Shown piece by piece: positions 7,780 to 16,629 of a stretch of DNA of 64,000 nucleotides. The notes below the pieces were generated by a model. It did no database searches and had not been told where the DNA came from. It was given only the letters and a program-made list of their open reading frames with translations. The first letter of the stretch is position 1. Each line of letters begins with the position of its first letter. Source of the stretch: an uncultured Campylobacter sp. (GTDB lineage: Bacteria > Campylobacterota > Campylobacteria > Campylobacterales > Campylobacteraceae); assembly GCF_937996225.1 (NCBI RefSeq), contig NZ_CALKTC010000084.1, positions 47,892-111,891 of the forward strand, given 5' to 3'. The position numbers were made by a program, and so were the translations under genes.

Positions 7780-8737
7780 TATCGTACTCATCGGCTTTAT
7801 GGGGGTAGGCAAGGGCACGGTAGCGCGGGCTCTGGCTGCGCAAAGCGGGATGTTTGCGCTTGATTGCGACGATATGATCGAAAGCTACGCCAATAAAAAG
7901 ATCGGACAAATTTTTAAAGAGCAGGGCGAGCAGAGCTTTAGAAAGATGGAAGCGAGCCTTGCGAAATTTTTAGAAAAGTCCGTTCGCTGCGCCGTGATCT
8001 CCACGGGCGGCGGTTTTTACGCCGTGAAAAATTTAAATAAAATCGGCACCGTCGTGTATCTAAAATCAAGCTTTGAGGGGATTATTAATCGCTTAAAAAA
8101 CAGCGAAAACGCGGAGAAAAAATTTGCCAAGCGCCCGCTGTTAGCGGATCTGCAAAAGGCCGCGGCGCTGCACGCTCAAAGAGACGGGGCGTATGAAAAA
8201 AAGGCCGACATCGTAATCGACGTCGAAAATAAAAGCGTAAAAAAGATCGTAAAAGAAATTTGCTCCGCCTGCGACGGGCTAAATTTAAAGGGGAAAAAGA
8301 TGTCTAAACAAAAGCGCTCCGGCGGCGGCAAAAATTCCGAGCCGCACGGCAAAGAGGGTAAAAATGATAAGCTTGAAAAGAAAGAGGCGCTAAAGCAGAA
8401 GCTGTGCGAGCTGCTGGAGGGCTTAGAGCGTGAGCAAATTCCAAAGCGGGTGATCGCGTGGCACTTCGATCTTTACGAGCCTTACGCGCTGCAGCTGGCG
8501 GGATCGAGCAGTTATGACGCGGATGACGACGACTGGGCGTGCGAGGACGAGGATGAGTTTTATCCGCAAAGCTCGCGCTTGCAGCTTGAATTTTTAAGCG
8601 AGCTTTCGTGGCGACAGGTTTTAAAACTGCTCGTGCAGGCTCTGCGCGAGCTGCGAGAGCAGATGCCTAGCGCTAAAATTTTTAAGTGCAAGCACGTCGC
8701 CGTGGGTTTTGTGGACGGCGATTTGATTTTGATTTAA
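7766..8737 (+). CDS. aroK: Shikimate kinase AroK with fused C-terminal domain of unknown function
   Basis: Residues 1 to about 168 are a complete shikimate kinase (ATP plus shikimate to shikimate 3-phosphate, fifth step of the chorismate pathway). Visible motifs are the P-loop GFMGVGKGT, substrate-binding DCDDMIE, STGGGFYA, the RPLL lid and RDGAYEKKADIVID. Family members normally end near residue 165-175. Here the frame runs on for about 150 residues: a Lys/Gly-rich linker, then a helical domain with an acidic patch (DADDDDW, CEDEDEF) and a C-terminal KHVAVGFVDGDLILI. An internal ATG at 8300 (Met179) has its own AAGGGG Shine-Dalgarno, so the second domain may also be made alone. I do not recognise that domain. 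trpS follows by 7-10 bp. Confidence 0.9.
   Translation: MKSGNIVLIGFMGVGKGTVARALAAQSGMFALDCDDMIESYANKKIGQIFKEQGEQSFRKMEASLAKFLEKSVRCAVISTGGGFYAVKNLNKIGTVVYLKSSFEGIINRLKNSENAEKKFAKRPLLADLQKAAALHAQRDGAYEKKADIVIDVENKSVKKIVKEICSACDGLNLKGKKMSKQKRSGGGKNSEPHGKEGKNDKLEKKEALKQKLCELLEGLEREQIPKRVIAWHFDLYEPYALQLAGSSSYDADDDDWACEDEDEFYPQSSRLQLEFLSELSWRQVLKLLVQALRELREQMPSAKIFKCKHVAVGFVDGDLILI
8288..8302 (+). promoter_or_regulatory. Internal ribosome binding site and ATG inside the aroK ORF
   Basis: AAGGGG at 8288-8293, then six bases, then ATG at 8300 in the aroK frame. Translation from here would give a 145-residue protein equal to the extra C-terminal domain. This looks like the start of a formerly separate gene joined to aroK by loss of a stop codon. 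Confidence 0.5.
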
Positions 8738-8747
8738 AGGAGCAATG

Positions 8748-9716
8748 ATGAGAATTTTAACGGGTCTTCAGCCCAGCGGCAAGCTGCATTTGGGTAACTA
8801 CTTCGCGAGTATCAAGCAGATGGTGGATGCGCAAAACGCGGGCGAGCAGATGTTTATGTTTATCGCAAACTACCATGCGCTCACGTCCGTAAGCGACGGC
8901 GCAAAGCTAAAAAATTCCACCTACGAGGCCGCCGCGGCGTTTTTGTCGCTGGGGATCGATCCGAAAAAGACGGTGTTTTGGGTGCAAAGCGACGTAAAAG
9001 AGGTGTTGGAGCTTTACTGGATTTTAAGCGGATATGCGCCGATGGGGCTACTCGAGCGAGCGCACGCATACAAAGACAAGATCGCCAAGGGTTTTGAGAG
9101 CAAGCACGATCTGTTCAGCTACCCCGTGCTGATGGCGGCGGACATCCTGCTATACAGCGCGGAGGTCGTGCCTGTGGGCAAGGATCAGATCCAGCACGTC
9201 GAGATCGCCCGCGACATCGCACTTAAATTTAACAACGCCCACGGCGAAATTTTAACTATTCCGCAAGCGCGCGTAAACGATGAAGTGGCGATCGTGCCGG
9301 GTACCGACGGCGCGAAGATGAGTAAGAGCTACGGCAATACGATCGATATTTTTGCAGATGCCGCAACGCTAAAGAAGCAAATTTCAAGTATCGTAACGAC
9401 CTCCGAGCTGCTAGAGGCGCCTAAGCAGTGGCGCGGGTGCAATGTCTATAATATCGCGAAGCTATTTTTAAACGAAGCGGAGCAGACGGAGCTACAGGCT
9501 CGCTACGAGCGCGGAGGCGAGGGGCATGGGCATTTCAAGGCGTATCTAAACGAGCTAGTGCAGGGCTATTTCAAAGACGCGCGAGATAAATTCGAATACT
9601 ATCAAAGTCACCGCGAAATTTTAGATGAGATGCTAAGACAGGGCGCGCAAAGAGCGGCTGCGACGGCTGCTTCATTGATGCAAAAGGTTCGCGCCGCCGT
9701 AGGGATTTATCGCTAA
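8748..9716 (+). CDS. trpS: Tryptophanyl-tRNA synthetase
   Basis: A class I aminoacyl-tRNA synthetase of 322 residues, the normal length. The HIGH-type motif is in PSGKLHLGNY at the N-terminus and the KMSKS loop is in GAKMSKSYGN. Other family blocks are FIANYHALT, VFWVQSDV and the dimer-interface stretch LLYSAEVVPVGKDQIQH split around residues 135-152. It charges tRNA-Trp in the cytoplasm. Two ATGs are adjacent (8745 and 8748); I prefer 8748 because its distance from AAAGGAG is 5 bp rather than 2. It lies in the same run as der-aroK and is followed by a small membrane-protein gene 10 bp downstream. Confidence 0.95.
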   Translation: MRILTGLQPSGKLHLGNYFASIKQMVDAQNAGEQMFMFIANYHALTSVSDGAKLKNSTYEAAAAFLSLGIDPKKTVFWVQSDVKEVLELYWILSGYAPMGLLERAHAYKDKIAKGFESKHDLFSYPVLMAADILLYSAEVVPVGKDQIQHVEIARDIALKFNNAHGEILTIPQARVNDEVAIVPGTDGAKMSKSYGNTIDIFADAATLKKQISSIVTTSELLEAPKQWRGCNVYNIAKLFLNEAEQTELQARYERGGEGHGHFKAYLNELVQGYFKDARDKFEYYQSHREILDEMLRQGAQRAAATAASLMQKVRAAVGIYR

Positions 9717-9726
9717 GGAGGGTGAG

Positions 9727-10224
9727 ATGACGGATTACGCTAGAGAAATTTTATCTGACGGTAAGCTGCTTCGACAGAAGCTGGAAATTTTCTTGCAAAC
9801 TCCTAGCAAGGTTGAAATTTACGCACGCGCCTGCGAGAAATTTTTCGCCGCCGGCAAGCAGCGCGAGCTAAATTACGTAAGCACGTGGAGTTGGTGGGCC
9901 TTTTTCGGCACGCTGTTCTTTTTTCTGTACCGCAAGGAGTATAAAATTGCCGCAGCCCTATTTGCCGTTATGGTGGCTAGCTGCTTTATTCCGTTTTTAG
10001 ATGGGCACGACAGAACCATAGGAACGGCGATTAGCGTCAGTAGCGGGACTATGGCGAAATATTACGTTTGCGATAGTTTTGTTTCTTTGCTGGATAAACA
10101 GGACGATGAAGCCCTAAGAAAGGGCGGCGGCGTGAATAGATGGGCGATATGGCTCGCGGTAATATTTTACGCTTTGGTCGCAATCGTGTTTGCGCTGATA
10201 ATTTCAAACGGCGGCAAAGCTTAG
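9727..10224 (+). CDS. Small inner-membrane protein, DUF2628-like
   Basis: A 165-residue protein with a soluble N-terminus of about 50 residues and hydrophobic segments near 52-70 (containing WSWWAFFGTLFFFLYRKEY), 73-90 and 140-160. The tryptophan- and phenylalanine-rich first segment followed by a YRKxYK turn is typical of DUF2628 proteins, which are widespread and uncharacterised. An AAGGAGG site precedes the ATG and the gene starts 10 bp after trpS, so it is probably co-transcribed. No function is proposed. Confidence 0.6.
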   Translation: MTDYAREILSDGKLLRQKLEIFLQTPSKVEIYARACEKFFAAGKQRELNYVSTWSWWAFFGTLFFFLYRKEYKIAAALFAVMVASCFIPFLDGHDRTIGTAISVSSGTMAKYYVCDSFVSLLDKQDDEALRKGGGVNRWAIWLAVIFYALVAIVFALIISNGGKA

Positions 10225-10278
10225 TCATTTTAAACGGCTTCCGCGCTCAAAAACGCTAAATTTTAAAAAGGAGTAAGA

Positions 10279-10545
10279 ATGAAAGCGATCGTAACGGTGA
10301 TCGGTAAGGACAAGGTCGGCATTGTGGCGGGCGTTTCGGCCAAGCTTGCGCAGCTTGGGCTAAACATAGACGACATCAGCCAGACGGTTTTAAACGAGTT
10401 TTTCACGATGATGGCGGTGGTTTCCAGCGAGGAAAAGCAGGACTTCACGGCTCTAAAAGGGGAGCTAAATGAGCTAGGCGAAAAGCTAAAAGTAAAGATC
10501 AACATCCAAAGCTCGGCGATATTTGACGCCATGCACAACATCTAA
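10279..10545 (+). CDS. ACT-domain protein (UPF0237)
   Basis: An 88-residue single ACT domain: KAIVTVIGKDKVGIVAGVSAKLAQLGLNIDDISQ split into strand, helix and strand, then VLNEFFTMMAVVSSEE. ACT domains bind amino acids or related small ligands as regulators. It is followed after 9 bp by the PFL/UPF0210 gene; the two families are neighbours in many bacteria, so the ACT protein probably regulates or senses the ligand of that partner. A strong AAGGAG site precedes the ATG. Confidence 0.85.
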   Translation: MKAIVTVIGKDKVGIVAGVSAKLAQLGLNIDDISQTVLNEFFTMMAVVSSEEKQDFTALKGELNELGEKLKVKINIQSSAIFDAMHNI

Positions 10546-10554
10546 GGTGCCGAT

Positions 10555-11892
10555 ATGGACATCAAAAACGTAACCGAAACGATCGCGATGATCGAGGAGC
10601 AAAATTTCGACATCCGCACGATCACGATGGGCATCAGCCTGCTTGACTGCATCGATCCCGATATGGGCAAAGCCGCGGAGAAAATTTACGCCAAGATCAC
10701 CGATAAGGCGCGCGATCTGGTAAAGGTCGGCAATGAAATTTCAGCAGAGCTCGGCATCCCGATCGTAAATAAACGCGTCTGCGTAACGCCTATCGCCATC
10801 ATCGGCGCGGCGACGGATACCGTGAGCTACGTCCCGCTGGCAAAAGCGATGGACGAGGCGGCGCAAAAGGTAGGTATCGACTTTATCGGCGGCTTTTCGG
10901 CGCTAGTGCAAAAGGGCTACGCAAAGGGAGATAAAATTCTAATCAACTCCATCCCCGCCGCGCTCGCCGCGACGCAAAAGGTCTGTGCGTCCGTTAATAT
11001 CGGCTCGACCAAAACGGGCATAAATATGAGCGCGGTCGCCGACATGGGGCGCGTGATCAAAGAGACGGCGCGGCTTTCCGATCTGGGTGCGGCAAAACTC
11101 GTCGTATTTGCCAACGCCGTCGAGGATAACCCCTTTATGGCGGGCGCATTTCACGGCGTGGGCGAAGCCGAGGTCGTCATAAACGTGGGCGTCAGCGGCC
11201 CCGGCGTCGTTAAGCGCGCGCTTGAGAAGGTGCGCGGAGCGAGCTTTGACGTGGTCGCCGAGACCGTGAAAAAGACGGCGTTTAAGATCACGCGCATCGG
11301 ACAGCTCGTCGGTCAAATGGCGTCCGAGCGGCTGGGCGTGAAATTTGGCATCGTCGATCTATCGCTAGCTCCGACTCCTGCGGTGGGCGATTCGGTCGCG
11401 CGCGTACTTGAGGAGATGGGACTAGAGCGCGTCGGCACGCACGGCACGACGGCAGCTCTAGCGCTGCTAAACGACGCGGTCAAAAAGGGCGGTGTCATGG
11501 CGTGCAACCAAGTAGGCGGGCTTAGCGGCGCGTTTATCCCCGTTTCCGAAGACGAGGGCATGATCGCCGCGGTGCGCGCAGGCTCGTTAAATTTGGAAAA
11601 GCTCGAAGCGATGACCGCGATCTGCTCGGTGGGGCTCGATATGATCGCGATCCCGCAGGATACGCCCGAGCAGACGATCGCCGCGATCATAGCCGACGAG
11701 GCCGCGATCGGCGTGATAAATCAAAAAACGACCGCCGTGCGTATAATCCCAAAAGGCAAAGAGGGCGACACGCTGGAATTCGGCGGGCTTCTGGGCAGCG
11801 CGCCCGTGATGAGCGTAAATAAAAACTCATCCGCCGATTTCATCGCCCGCGGCGGCCAGATACCCGCGCCTATTCATAGTTTTAAAAACTAA
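10555..11892 (+). CDS. PFL-family protein (UPF0210/DUF711)
   Basis: A 445-residue cytoplasmic protein of the UPF0210 family, related in fold to glycyl-radical-type barrels but without a proven reaction. Recognisable blocks are ETIAMIEEQNFDIRTITMGISLLDC at the N-terminus, RVCVTPIAIIGAATD, a NAVEDNPFMAGAFHGVGEAE stretch and a late GLDMIAIPQDTPEQTIAAIIADE helix (each only partly quoted elsewhere). Length and continuity are normal. It forms a conserved pair with the ACT protein just upstream. Biological role unknown. Confidence 0.9.
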   Translation: MDIKNVTETIAMIEEQNFDIRTITMGISLLDCIDPDMGKAAEKIYAKITDKARDLVKVGNEISAELGIPIVNKRVCVTPIAIIGAATDTVSYVPLAKAMDEAAQKVGIDFIGGFSALVQKGYAKGDKILINSIPAALAATQKVCASVNIGSTKTGINMSAVADMGRVIKETARLSDLGAAKLVVFANAVEDNPFMAGAFHGVGEAEVVINVGVSGPGVVKRALEKVRGASFDVVAETVKKTAFKITRIGQLVGQMASERLGVKFGIVDLSLAPTPAVGDSVARVLEEMGLERVGTHGTTAALALLNDAVKKGGVMACNQVGGLSGAFIPVSEDEGMIAAVRAGSLNLEKLEAMTAICSVGLDMIAIPQDTPEQTIAAIIADEAAIGVINQKTTAVRIIPKGKEGDTLEFGGLLGSAPVMSVNKNSSADFIARGGQIPAPIHSFKN

Positions 11893-11916
11893 ATTTAACC
11901 GGCTTAAGGAGGAAAG

Positions 11917-12330
11917 ATGAGAGCGTTTGCGTTATTTGCGGCAGCTTTGCTTTTTAGCGGCTGTTCCATAATCTCTGCGTTTTATAGCAAGGAGAAAAAA
12001 TTCGAGCTGGCGGGCTTGGGGCAAGACGGGGTCTATAGGACCTCGGACGGCAGCACAGACACGCTAATAAAAATAATGTCCGCCCGCACAAAAGAGGGCG
12101 AGCCGTATCGGATAATCCACACGCTGGAAATTCCTAAAAATTCTACCCAGACGGATTTTGATAGCAACGATAAAGAGGTATTTAAAATAGACTGCTCAAA
12201 GAATTATTGCGAGCCCAAATACGACGAGGAGCCGAAAAGAATTGCCATTTCTTGGCCTGCGCCGAATGGGGGCGGCGTTTTTGACGGCGTCATATATCTA
12301 AAAAATTTACGGCTCGTAAAGGCGTATTAA
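11917..12330 (+). CDS. Putative lipoprotein
   Basis: A 137-residue protein with a signal peptide ending in the lipobox FSGC (Cys16), so it should be lipidated and membrane-anchored. The mature part has a few beta-type strands and two cysteines in CSKNYCEP that may form a disulfide. AAGGAGG precedes the ATG. I do not recognise a family; it lies 24 bp after the PFL gene and may be the last gene of that run. Confidence 0.6.
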   Translation: MRAFALFAAALLFSGCSIISAFYSKEKKFELAGLGQDGVYRTSDGSTDTLIKIMSARTKEGEPYRIIHTLEIPKNSTQTDFDSNDKEVFKIDCSKNYCEPKYDEEPKRIAISWPAPNGGGVFDGVIYLKNLRLVKAY

Positions 12331-12758
12331 ATTTGCAGATTTAAAAGCGGACAAATTTATAAAATTTAACGAGTAAAATTCTAAGTCGCCGCGATGGAAT
12401 TTTTTGGGTTTTAAATTCTGTGCTACAGGCGTGGAATTTTGAGTTAGAATTTCAGCGTGAAATTTTACGGCGTGCTGTTTCTACGACGAGCTAAATTTTA
12501 AAATTTCGCCGTAAGACGCGGCGTTAAAATTTCATCTCCGCTCACGGCAGACAGCGGCAGGTCTTTTGAAATTTTAAATTTTTAAAGCGGCTTTCATTGA
12601 AATTTTAAAATTTAAAAGTAATTTACTTCGTTATCATTGCTCGTCCGCTTAAGAAGCGAGCGGGATTCTATTTCGGCGCGGATTTAAACACGGCGCGCAA
12701 AAACGGGCGCAGCATCAAAATTTTAAAAGACGACACGCAAATATGAGGCGGAAATAAA
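12331..12758. other. Non-coding spacer rich in AAATTTTAAAATTT motifs
   Basis: About 430 bp with many copies of AATTTTAAA and GAAATTTTA words spaced by short GC-rich pieces. No gene or RNA is seen. The same texture recurs in most spacers of this window. Confidence 0.6.
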
Positions 12759-13211
12759 ATGCAAAAAATAGCTTGGAAATTTGGCGAACTTGAAAAAGTC
12801 GCGACGAACGAGGGCTTTATTTGGTACGCGGAGCTAAAAAGCGAAAGCTCTAGCGAGGTGCCATTTTGTCTCGTGTCTGCAGATACGGCGGATGTGGACG
12901 ATGCGGGGTCTTGCTCGCGCAGCGACGCCTGGGACATCGATCGGCACATAAAAGACGCTCTTGTCTTCCTGCGAGACGAGCTTAGGCGCGAGTATCGTTT
13001 GGGCGAGGATGAGCTTGGGCTGCTTGACGTGCCCGTTTGCGATCTGCCGTTTGAGCTTCCGCAATGCACGTTTTACGCGCGCGATACGCAGTGGCTACTG
13101 AGATTTGCCGAGGATGCGCTTGATATTTGCGAGCCTTTCGGCATCGGGGTGATTTTCGAGGGTGAAAAACCGCTGCGCGTGGAAAATTTAGAGCTTTGCG
13201 GGGAGTATTAA
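12759..13211 (+). CDS. Hypothetical acidic cytoplasmic protein
   Basis: A 150-residue acidic protein without signal or membrane segment. It has mixed strands and helices, an SADTADVDDAGS loop and a DELRREYRLGEDELGLLDVPVCDLP stretch split around residues 73-97. A GAGGCGG site precedes the ATG, and codon use resembles the neighbouring housekeeping genes. I see no family. It stands alone between two repeat-rich spacers. Confidence 0.5.
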   Translation: MQKIAWKFGELEKVATNEGFIWYAELKSESSSEVPFCLVSADTADVDDAGSCSRSDAWDIDRHIKDALVFLRDELRREYRLGEDELGLLDVPVCDLPFELPQCTFYARDTQWLLRFAEDALDICEPFGIGVIFEGEKPLRVENLELCGEY

Positions 13212-14089
13212 CCGCGAAAATTTTAAATTTAGAGGCGATTTTAAAATTTATACAGCGCGCAAATCGGCGCGTTATAGCGCGCTCCCGCAGGTAAATTTAA
13301 TCGCGGCTCTTACCATTTTAAAATTTTGTAGCGCACCGCAGCGGCGAAGACACGCTTCGATAAACGCCGTCTAAATTTCATTTCCTGCGCCGTGTCGCGC
13401 AAATACTTCGTTTGTGCCCTTAAACGAGCGTTTATGACCGCGGCGCGAATGTAGGTGCAGGCAGTCTTGGAATTCTGCGTAAAATTTTGAAAGTATCCGC
13501 GCACAACGGTGCGTAAAAAACACGCGAAAATTCGGCGTCTGGGCGCATGTCCGCTCATAGCCGCTACGGATTGAGCGAGAGAAGCGACAGAATTTAAACG
13601 CGGGGCGCGCGCGGGAAAAAGTCGAAGATGGGTGCGGAGAGATGCAAAAAAGCGAGAAAAAAGCGTAAAGGCGCGCGGCGGTATAGAGTGCGATAGTGCG
13701 GGCTGCCGTAAATCGGGCTCGTAAATTGCGGATCGAAAGCGGGCTGAAATCAAAAGCTCGGTGCGTAGATTTGTGGATAAGGCGTCCGGTGCAGCAAGGG
13801 CGCGGAGTGCAAATTTAGCGAGAAAATCGATATATAAATTTCGCGCGTAAACCATCCTAAAATTTAACGAACAAATTTTAAAACTCGCCTCGCAGAATTT
13901 CACGCCCAAATTTACGCTCTATTTTGCGGCATTTAACGCGCAGATCGCGCAAATTTAATGCTCTGCCTGAGACGGCATTTGGCGCGTGAATTCTGCTCTG
14001 TGTTGCGCCTGCAAATTTCACGCTCCGCCAGGTGGAATTTAACGCGCAAATTCCGCGACGAAATTTCACGACGTTTTGAGCCTTGTAGC
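13212..14089. other. Repeat-rich spacer downstream of uvrB
   Basis: About 880 bp. The part at 13860-14085 holds many copies of AAATTTCACG / GAATTTCACG and GCGCAAATT words at short irregular intervals. Minus-strand frames stay open for up to 199 codons (13310-13909), but their Arg/Ala-rich composition, lack of a ribosome site and overlap with other open frames argue against a gene. Confidence 0.5.
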
Positions 14090-16066
14090 TTACAGCTTCC
14101 TAAGCTTTGCGATCTCATCGCGCAGCGCAGCGGCCTTTTCAAACTCCAGCGCGGCCGCGGCGTCGAGCATCTGCTTGCGAAGCTCCTTTACGATCTTGGC
14201 GCGCTCGGCGGCAGGCATCTTCTCTAAATTGGCGCCCTTTCTTAAAATTTCGGTGCCGTCCTCGATCTTTAGGCTCTCTTCGATATTGCGGCTCGCAGAA
14301 TGCGGCGTTATGCCGTGAGCGCGATTGTATTCATCTTGAAATTTACGGCGCTTTTGGGTGATGTCGATCGCCTCTTGCATCGAGGCGGTGATCTTTTTGC
14401 AAAACATTACGACCTGCCCGTTCACGTTTCGCGCGGCTCGCCCCATCGTCTGAATGAGGCTCGTGCGCGAGCGCAAAAAGCCCTCCTTCTCGGCATCCAT
14501 GATCGCGATAAGGCTTACTTCGGGCAGATCGAGCCCCTCGCGGAGCAAATTTATACCGATTAGCATATCGTATTCGCCGCTGCGTAGGCCGCGGATGAGC
14601 TCGTTGCGCTCGATTGCGTCGATGTCCGAGTGCATATATTTGACCTTAAGACCAAGCTCCAAATAGTATTTGCTCAGCTCCTCCGCCATCTTTTTGGTTA
14701 GCACGGTTACTAATATCCGTTCGCCGCGCGCGATGACCTCCTTTGCCATATCGTGTAAAATTTCGACCTGGTTGTCGCTGTCTTTTAAGATAATCTGCGG
14801 ATCGAGTAGTCCCGTCGGGCGCAATATCTGCTCATATACGGCTCCGCGGCTAAGATCCAGCTCGTAATCATTAGGTGTTGCGGAGACGAATAGGAATTTA
14901 GCCTTTTTATTGATAAACTCATCAAACATCAGCGGGCGGTTATCAAGTGCTGACGGCAGGCGGAAGCCGTACTGCACGAGCGTCTCCTTACGGCTGCGAT
15001 CTCCTGCGAACATCCCGCGAAACTGCGGCAAGCTCACGTGGCTTTCATCGACGATGACGAGGTAGTCCTTGCCCTTGCTCTCGTAGTAATCAAAGAGCGA
15101 ATAGGGCGTTTCGCCCGGCTTTTGGCCGGTCAGATAGCGCGCGTAGTTTTCGATCCCCTTGCACATCCCCGTAGCGCCCAGCATCTCAAGGTCAAATTCT
15201 ACTCGCCCTTTCAGCCGCTGCGCCTCTACGAGCTTGCCCGCATCCTCGAAAAATTTCAGCCTCTGCTCAAGCTCATCCTCGATCCCTTTGATCGTCGATT
15301 TCAAGCGCTGCTCGCCCACGATGAACTGGCTCGTCGGGTAGAGAATAAATTTTTTGACGCTCTGCGTCTTTTTATTTTCGAGCACGTCCAGATGATACAT
15401 CGCCTCTATCTCGTCGCCGAAAAATTCGATCCTAAACGCCTCGTCGTTAAAATACGCAGGGTAGATGTCGATCACGTCGCCGTTTACGCGAAAATTTCCG
15501 CGATCAAAAAAGTCGTCGTTGCGTTTGTAGCCCATATCGACGAGCTTGCGAAGTAAAAATTTAGTGCTAAATTTTGATCCGATCTCAAAAAACAGCACCA
15601 TGCCTTTGTATTCGGCGGGATCGCCCAGGCCGTAGTTTGCCGAAACCGACGCTACTGTGATGACATCGTCGAAGCTTAGCAGGCTCGCCGTGGCGCTTAG
15701 TCGCAAGCGCTCGAGCTCTTGGTTTACGTCGCTGTCCTTTTCGATGAAAAGATCCTGCCTGGGGATGTAGGCCTCGGGCTGATAATAATCGTAGTAGCTG
15801 ATGAAATACTCGACGTGGTTTTGCGGGAAAAAGCCCTTAAATTCGCTATAAAGCTGCGCCGCGAGAGATTTATTATGCGTCATTACGAGCGCCGGAATTC
15901 CAAGCCTCTTAATAATATTTGCCATGGTAAATGTTTTACCCGAGCCGGTGACTCCGAGAAGAGTTTGGTATTTGTTACCGCTTTGAAAGCCCGCGACGAT
16001 GCCTTCGATCGCTTTTTCTTGATCCTCGCTTGGGGAGAATTTGCTCTCGATTTTAAAATTTTGCAA
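14090..16066 (-). CDS. uvrB: Excinuclease ABC subunit B
   Basis: UvrB, the damage-verifying helicase-like subunit of nucleotide excision repair. It has Walker A (GVTGSGKTFTMAN), the beta-hairpin YYDYYQPEAYIP, a DEADlike VIVDESH, QTMGRAARN motif VI and the C-terminal UVR domain (ALEFEKAAALRDEIAKL) that binds UvrC. I choose the TTG at 16066, not the ATG at 16108: the -10 box at 16113-16118 would start the mRNA almost at that ATG, while TTG 16066 has AAAAAGGA about 5 bp upstream. This gives 658 residues, the usual Campylobacter length, with N-terminus QNFKIESKFSPSEDQ. It diverges from three small genes. Confidence 0.93.
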   Translation of the reverse strand: MQNFKIESKFSPSEDQEKAIEGIVAGFQSGNKYQTLLGVTGSGKTFTMANIIKRLGIPALVMTHNKSLAAQLYSEFKGFFPQNHVEYFISYYDYYQPEAYIPRQDLFIEKDSDVNQELERLRLSATASLLSFDDVITVASVSANYGLGDPAEYKGMVLFFEIGSKFSTKFLLRKLVDMGYKRNDDFFDRGNFRVNGDVIDIYPAYFNDEAFRIEFFGDEIEAMYHLDVLENKKTQSVKKFILYPTSQFIVGEQRLKSTIKGIEDELEQRLKFFEDAGKLVEAQRLKGRVEFDLEMLGATGMCKGIENYARYLTGQKPGETPYSLFDYYESKGKDYLVIVDESHVSLPQFRGMFAGDRSRKETLVQYGFRLPSALDNRPLMFDEFINKKAKFLFVSATPNDYELDLSRGAVYEQILRPTGLLDPQIILKDSDNQVEILHDMAKEVIARGERILVTVLTKKMAEELSKYYLELGLKVKYMHSDIDAIERNELIRGLRSGEYDMLIGINLLREGLDLPEVSLIAIMDAEKEGFLRSRTSLIQTMGRAARNVNGQVVMFCKKITASMQEAIDITQKRRKFQDEYNRAHGITPHSASRNIEESLKIEDGTEILRKGANLEKMPAAERAKIVKELRKQMLDAAAALEFEKAAALRDEIAKLRKL

Positions 16067-16112
16067 AATTTTTCCTTTTTTAAAGCCAAAATTGGGTAAT
16101 ATTTTCATTTAA

Positions 16113-16118
16113 ATTATA
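16113..16118 (-). promoter_or_regulatory. -10 box of uvrB
   Basis: Minus strand TATAAT in TCTGATATAATTTAAATG. Transcription would start at about 16106, leaving a leader of roughly 40 bases before the TTG start at 16066. It also implies that the ATG at 16108 is not the start. Confidence 0.6.
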
Positions 16119-16135
16119 TCAGAAAAGGCGAAATA

Positions 16136-16396
16136 ATGGAATCAATCTTTGACGAAGAGAAAAAGGTCGAGGGCTTAAGCAATAAAGTAGCTGAGCTGAT
16201 TAGACGATACACCGAGGCTAGAGACGAGAATGAAAAGCTACGCACTGAGCTAGCGACGGTCAAGGCGCAAAACGAGGCTTTGGGAATGCAGCTTGGCACG
16301 CTTGAAAACGATCTGGCGTATCGCAAGATGAGTGATGAGGATCTAAGCAAGCAGATCGACGATATTTTGGCAGGCGATAATTTAGGCGAGAAATGA
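16136..16396 (+). CDS. Small coiled-coil protein
   Basis: An 86-residue protein that is almost wholly a predicted coiled coil: heptad-like VAELIRRYTEARDENEKL and TVKAQNEALGMQLGTLEND. It resembles ZapB-type or other short structural coiled coils in form, but no clear homology can be claimed. It is the first of three genes joined by ATGA overlaps (16393-16396 and 16626-16629), divergent from uvrB. A similar arrangement of small orphans next to uvrB exists in C. jejuni as I recall it. Confidence 0.7.
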   Translation: MESIFDEEKKVEGLSNKVAELIRRYTEARDENEKLRTELATVKAQNEALGMQLGTLENDLAYRKMSDEDLSKQIDDILAGDNLGEK

Positions 16397-16629
16397 AAGA
16401 AATTTCCGTTCAGCTGACGAGTAAGTCTTTGACGAAAAAATACGCGATAAGCCTGGATGATGACTTTGCAAAGGTCTTCGGCAGAGACTGGCGGATTTTA
16501 ACTCGTGGCAGCGATCATCTGGATGCGGGCGAACTACTTGAAGCCTATATCCAAAAAAGCTATGAAAATTTTATGCTGAACAAAAAAATAGATGCCTTGG
16601 TAAAGGACATCGACGAAGGAGTAAAATGA
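16393..16629 (+). CDS. Small conserved hypothetical protein
   Basis: A 78-residue soluble protein (VQLTSKSLTKKYAISLD, then a helical C-terminal half with LLEAYIQKSYENFMLNKKI). Its ATG overlaps the preceding stop in ATGA, and its stop overlaps the next ATG in the same way, so all three are co-translated. No known domain is recognised. Confidence 0.65.
   Translation: MKEISVQLTSKSLTKKYAISLDDDFAKVFGRDWRILTRGSDHLDAGELLEAYIQKSYENFMLNKKIDALVKDIDEGVK

Noticed and set aside
13310..13909. Minus-strand open frame of 199 codons downstream of uvrB
   Set aside because: Arg/Ala/Ser-rich, no ribosome site, does not abut neighbours, and overlaps other equally open frames in repeat DNA.
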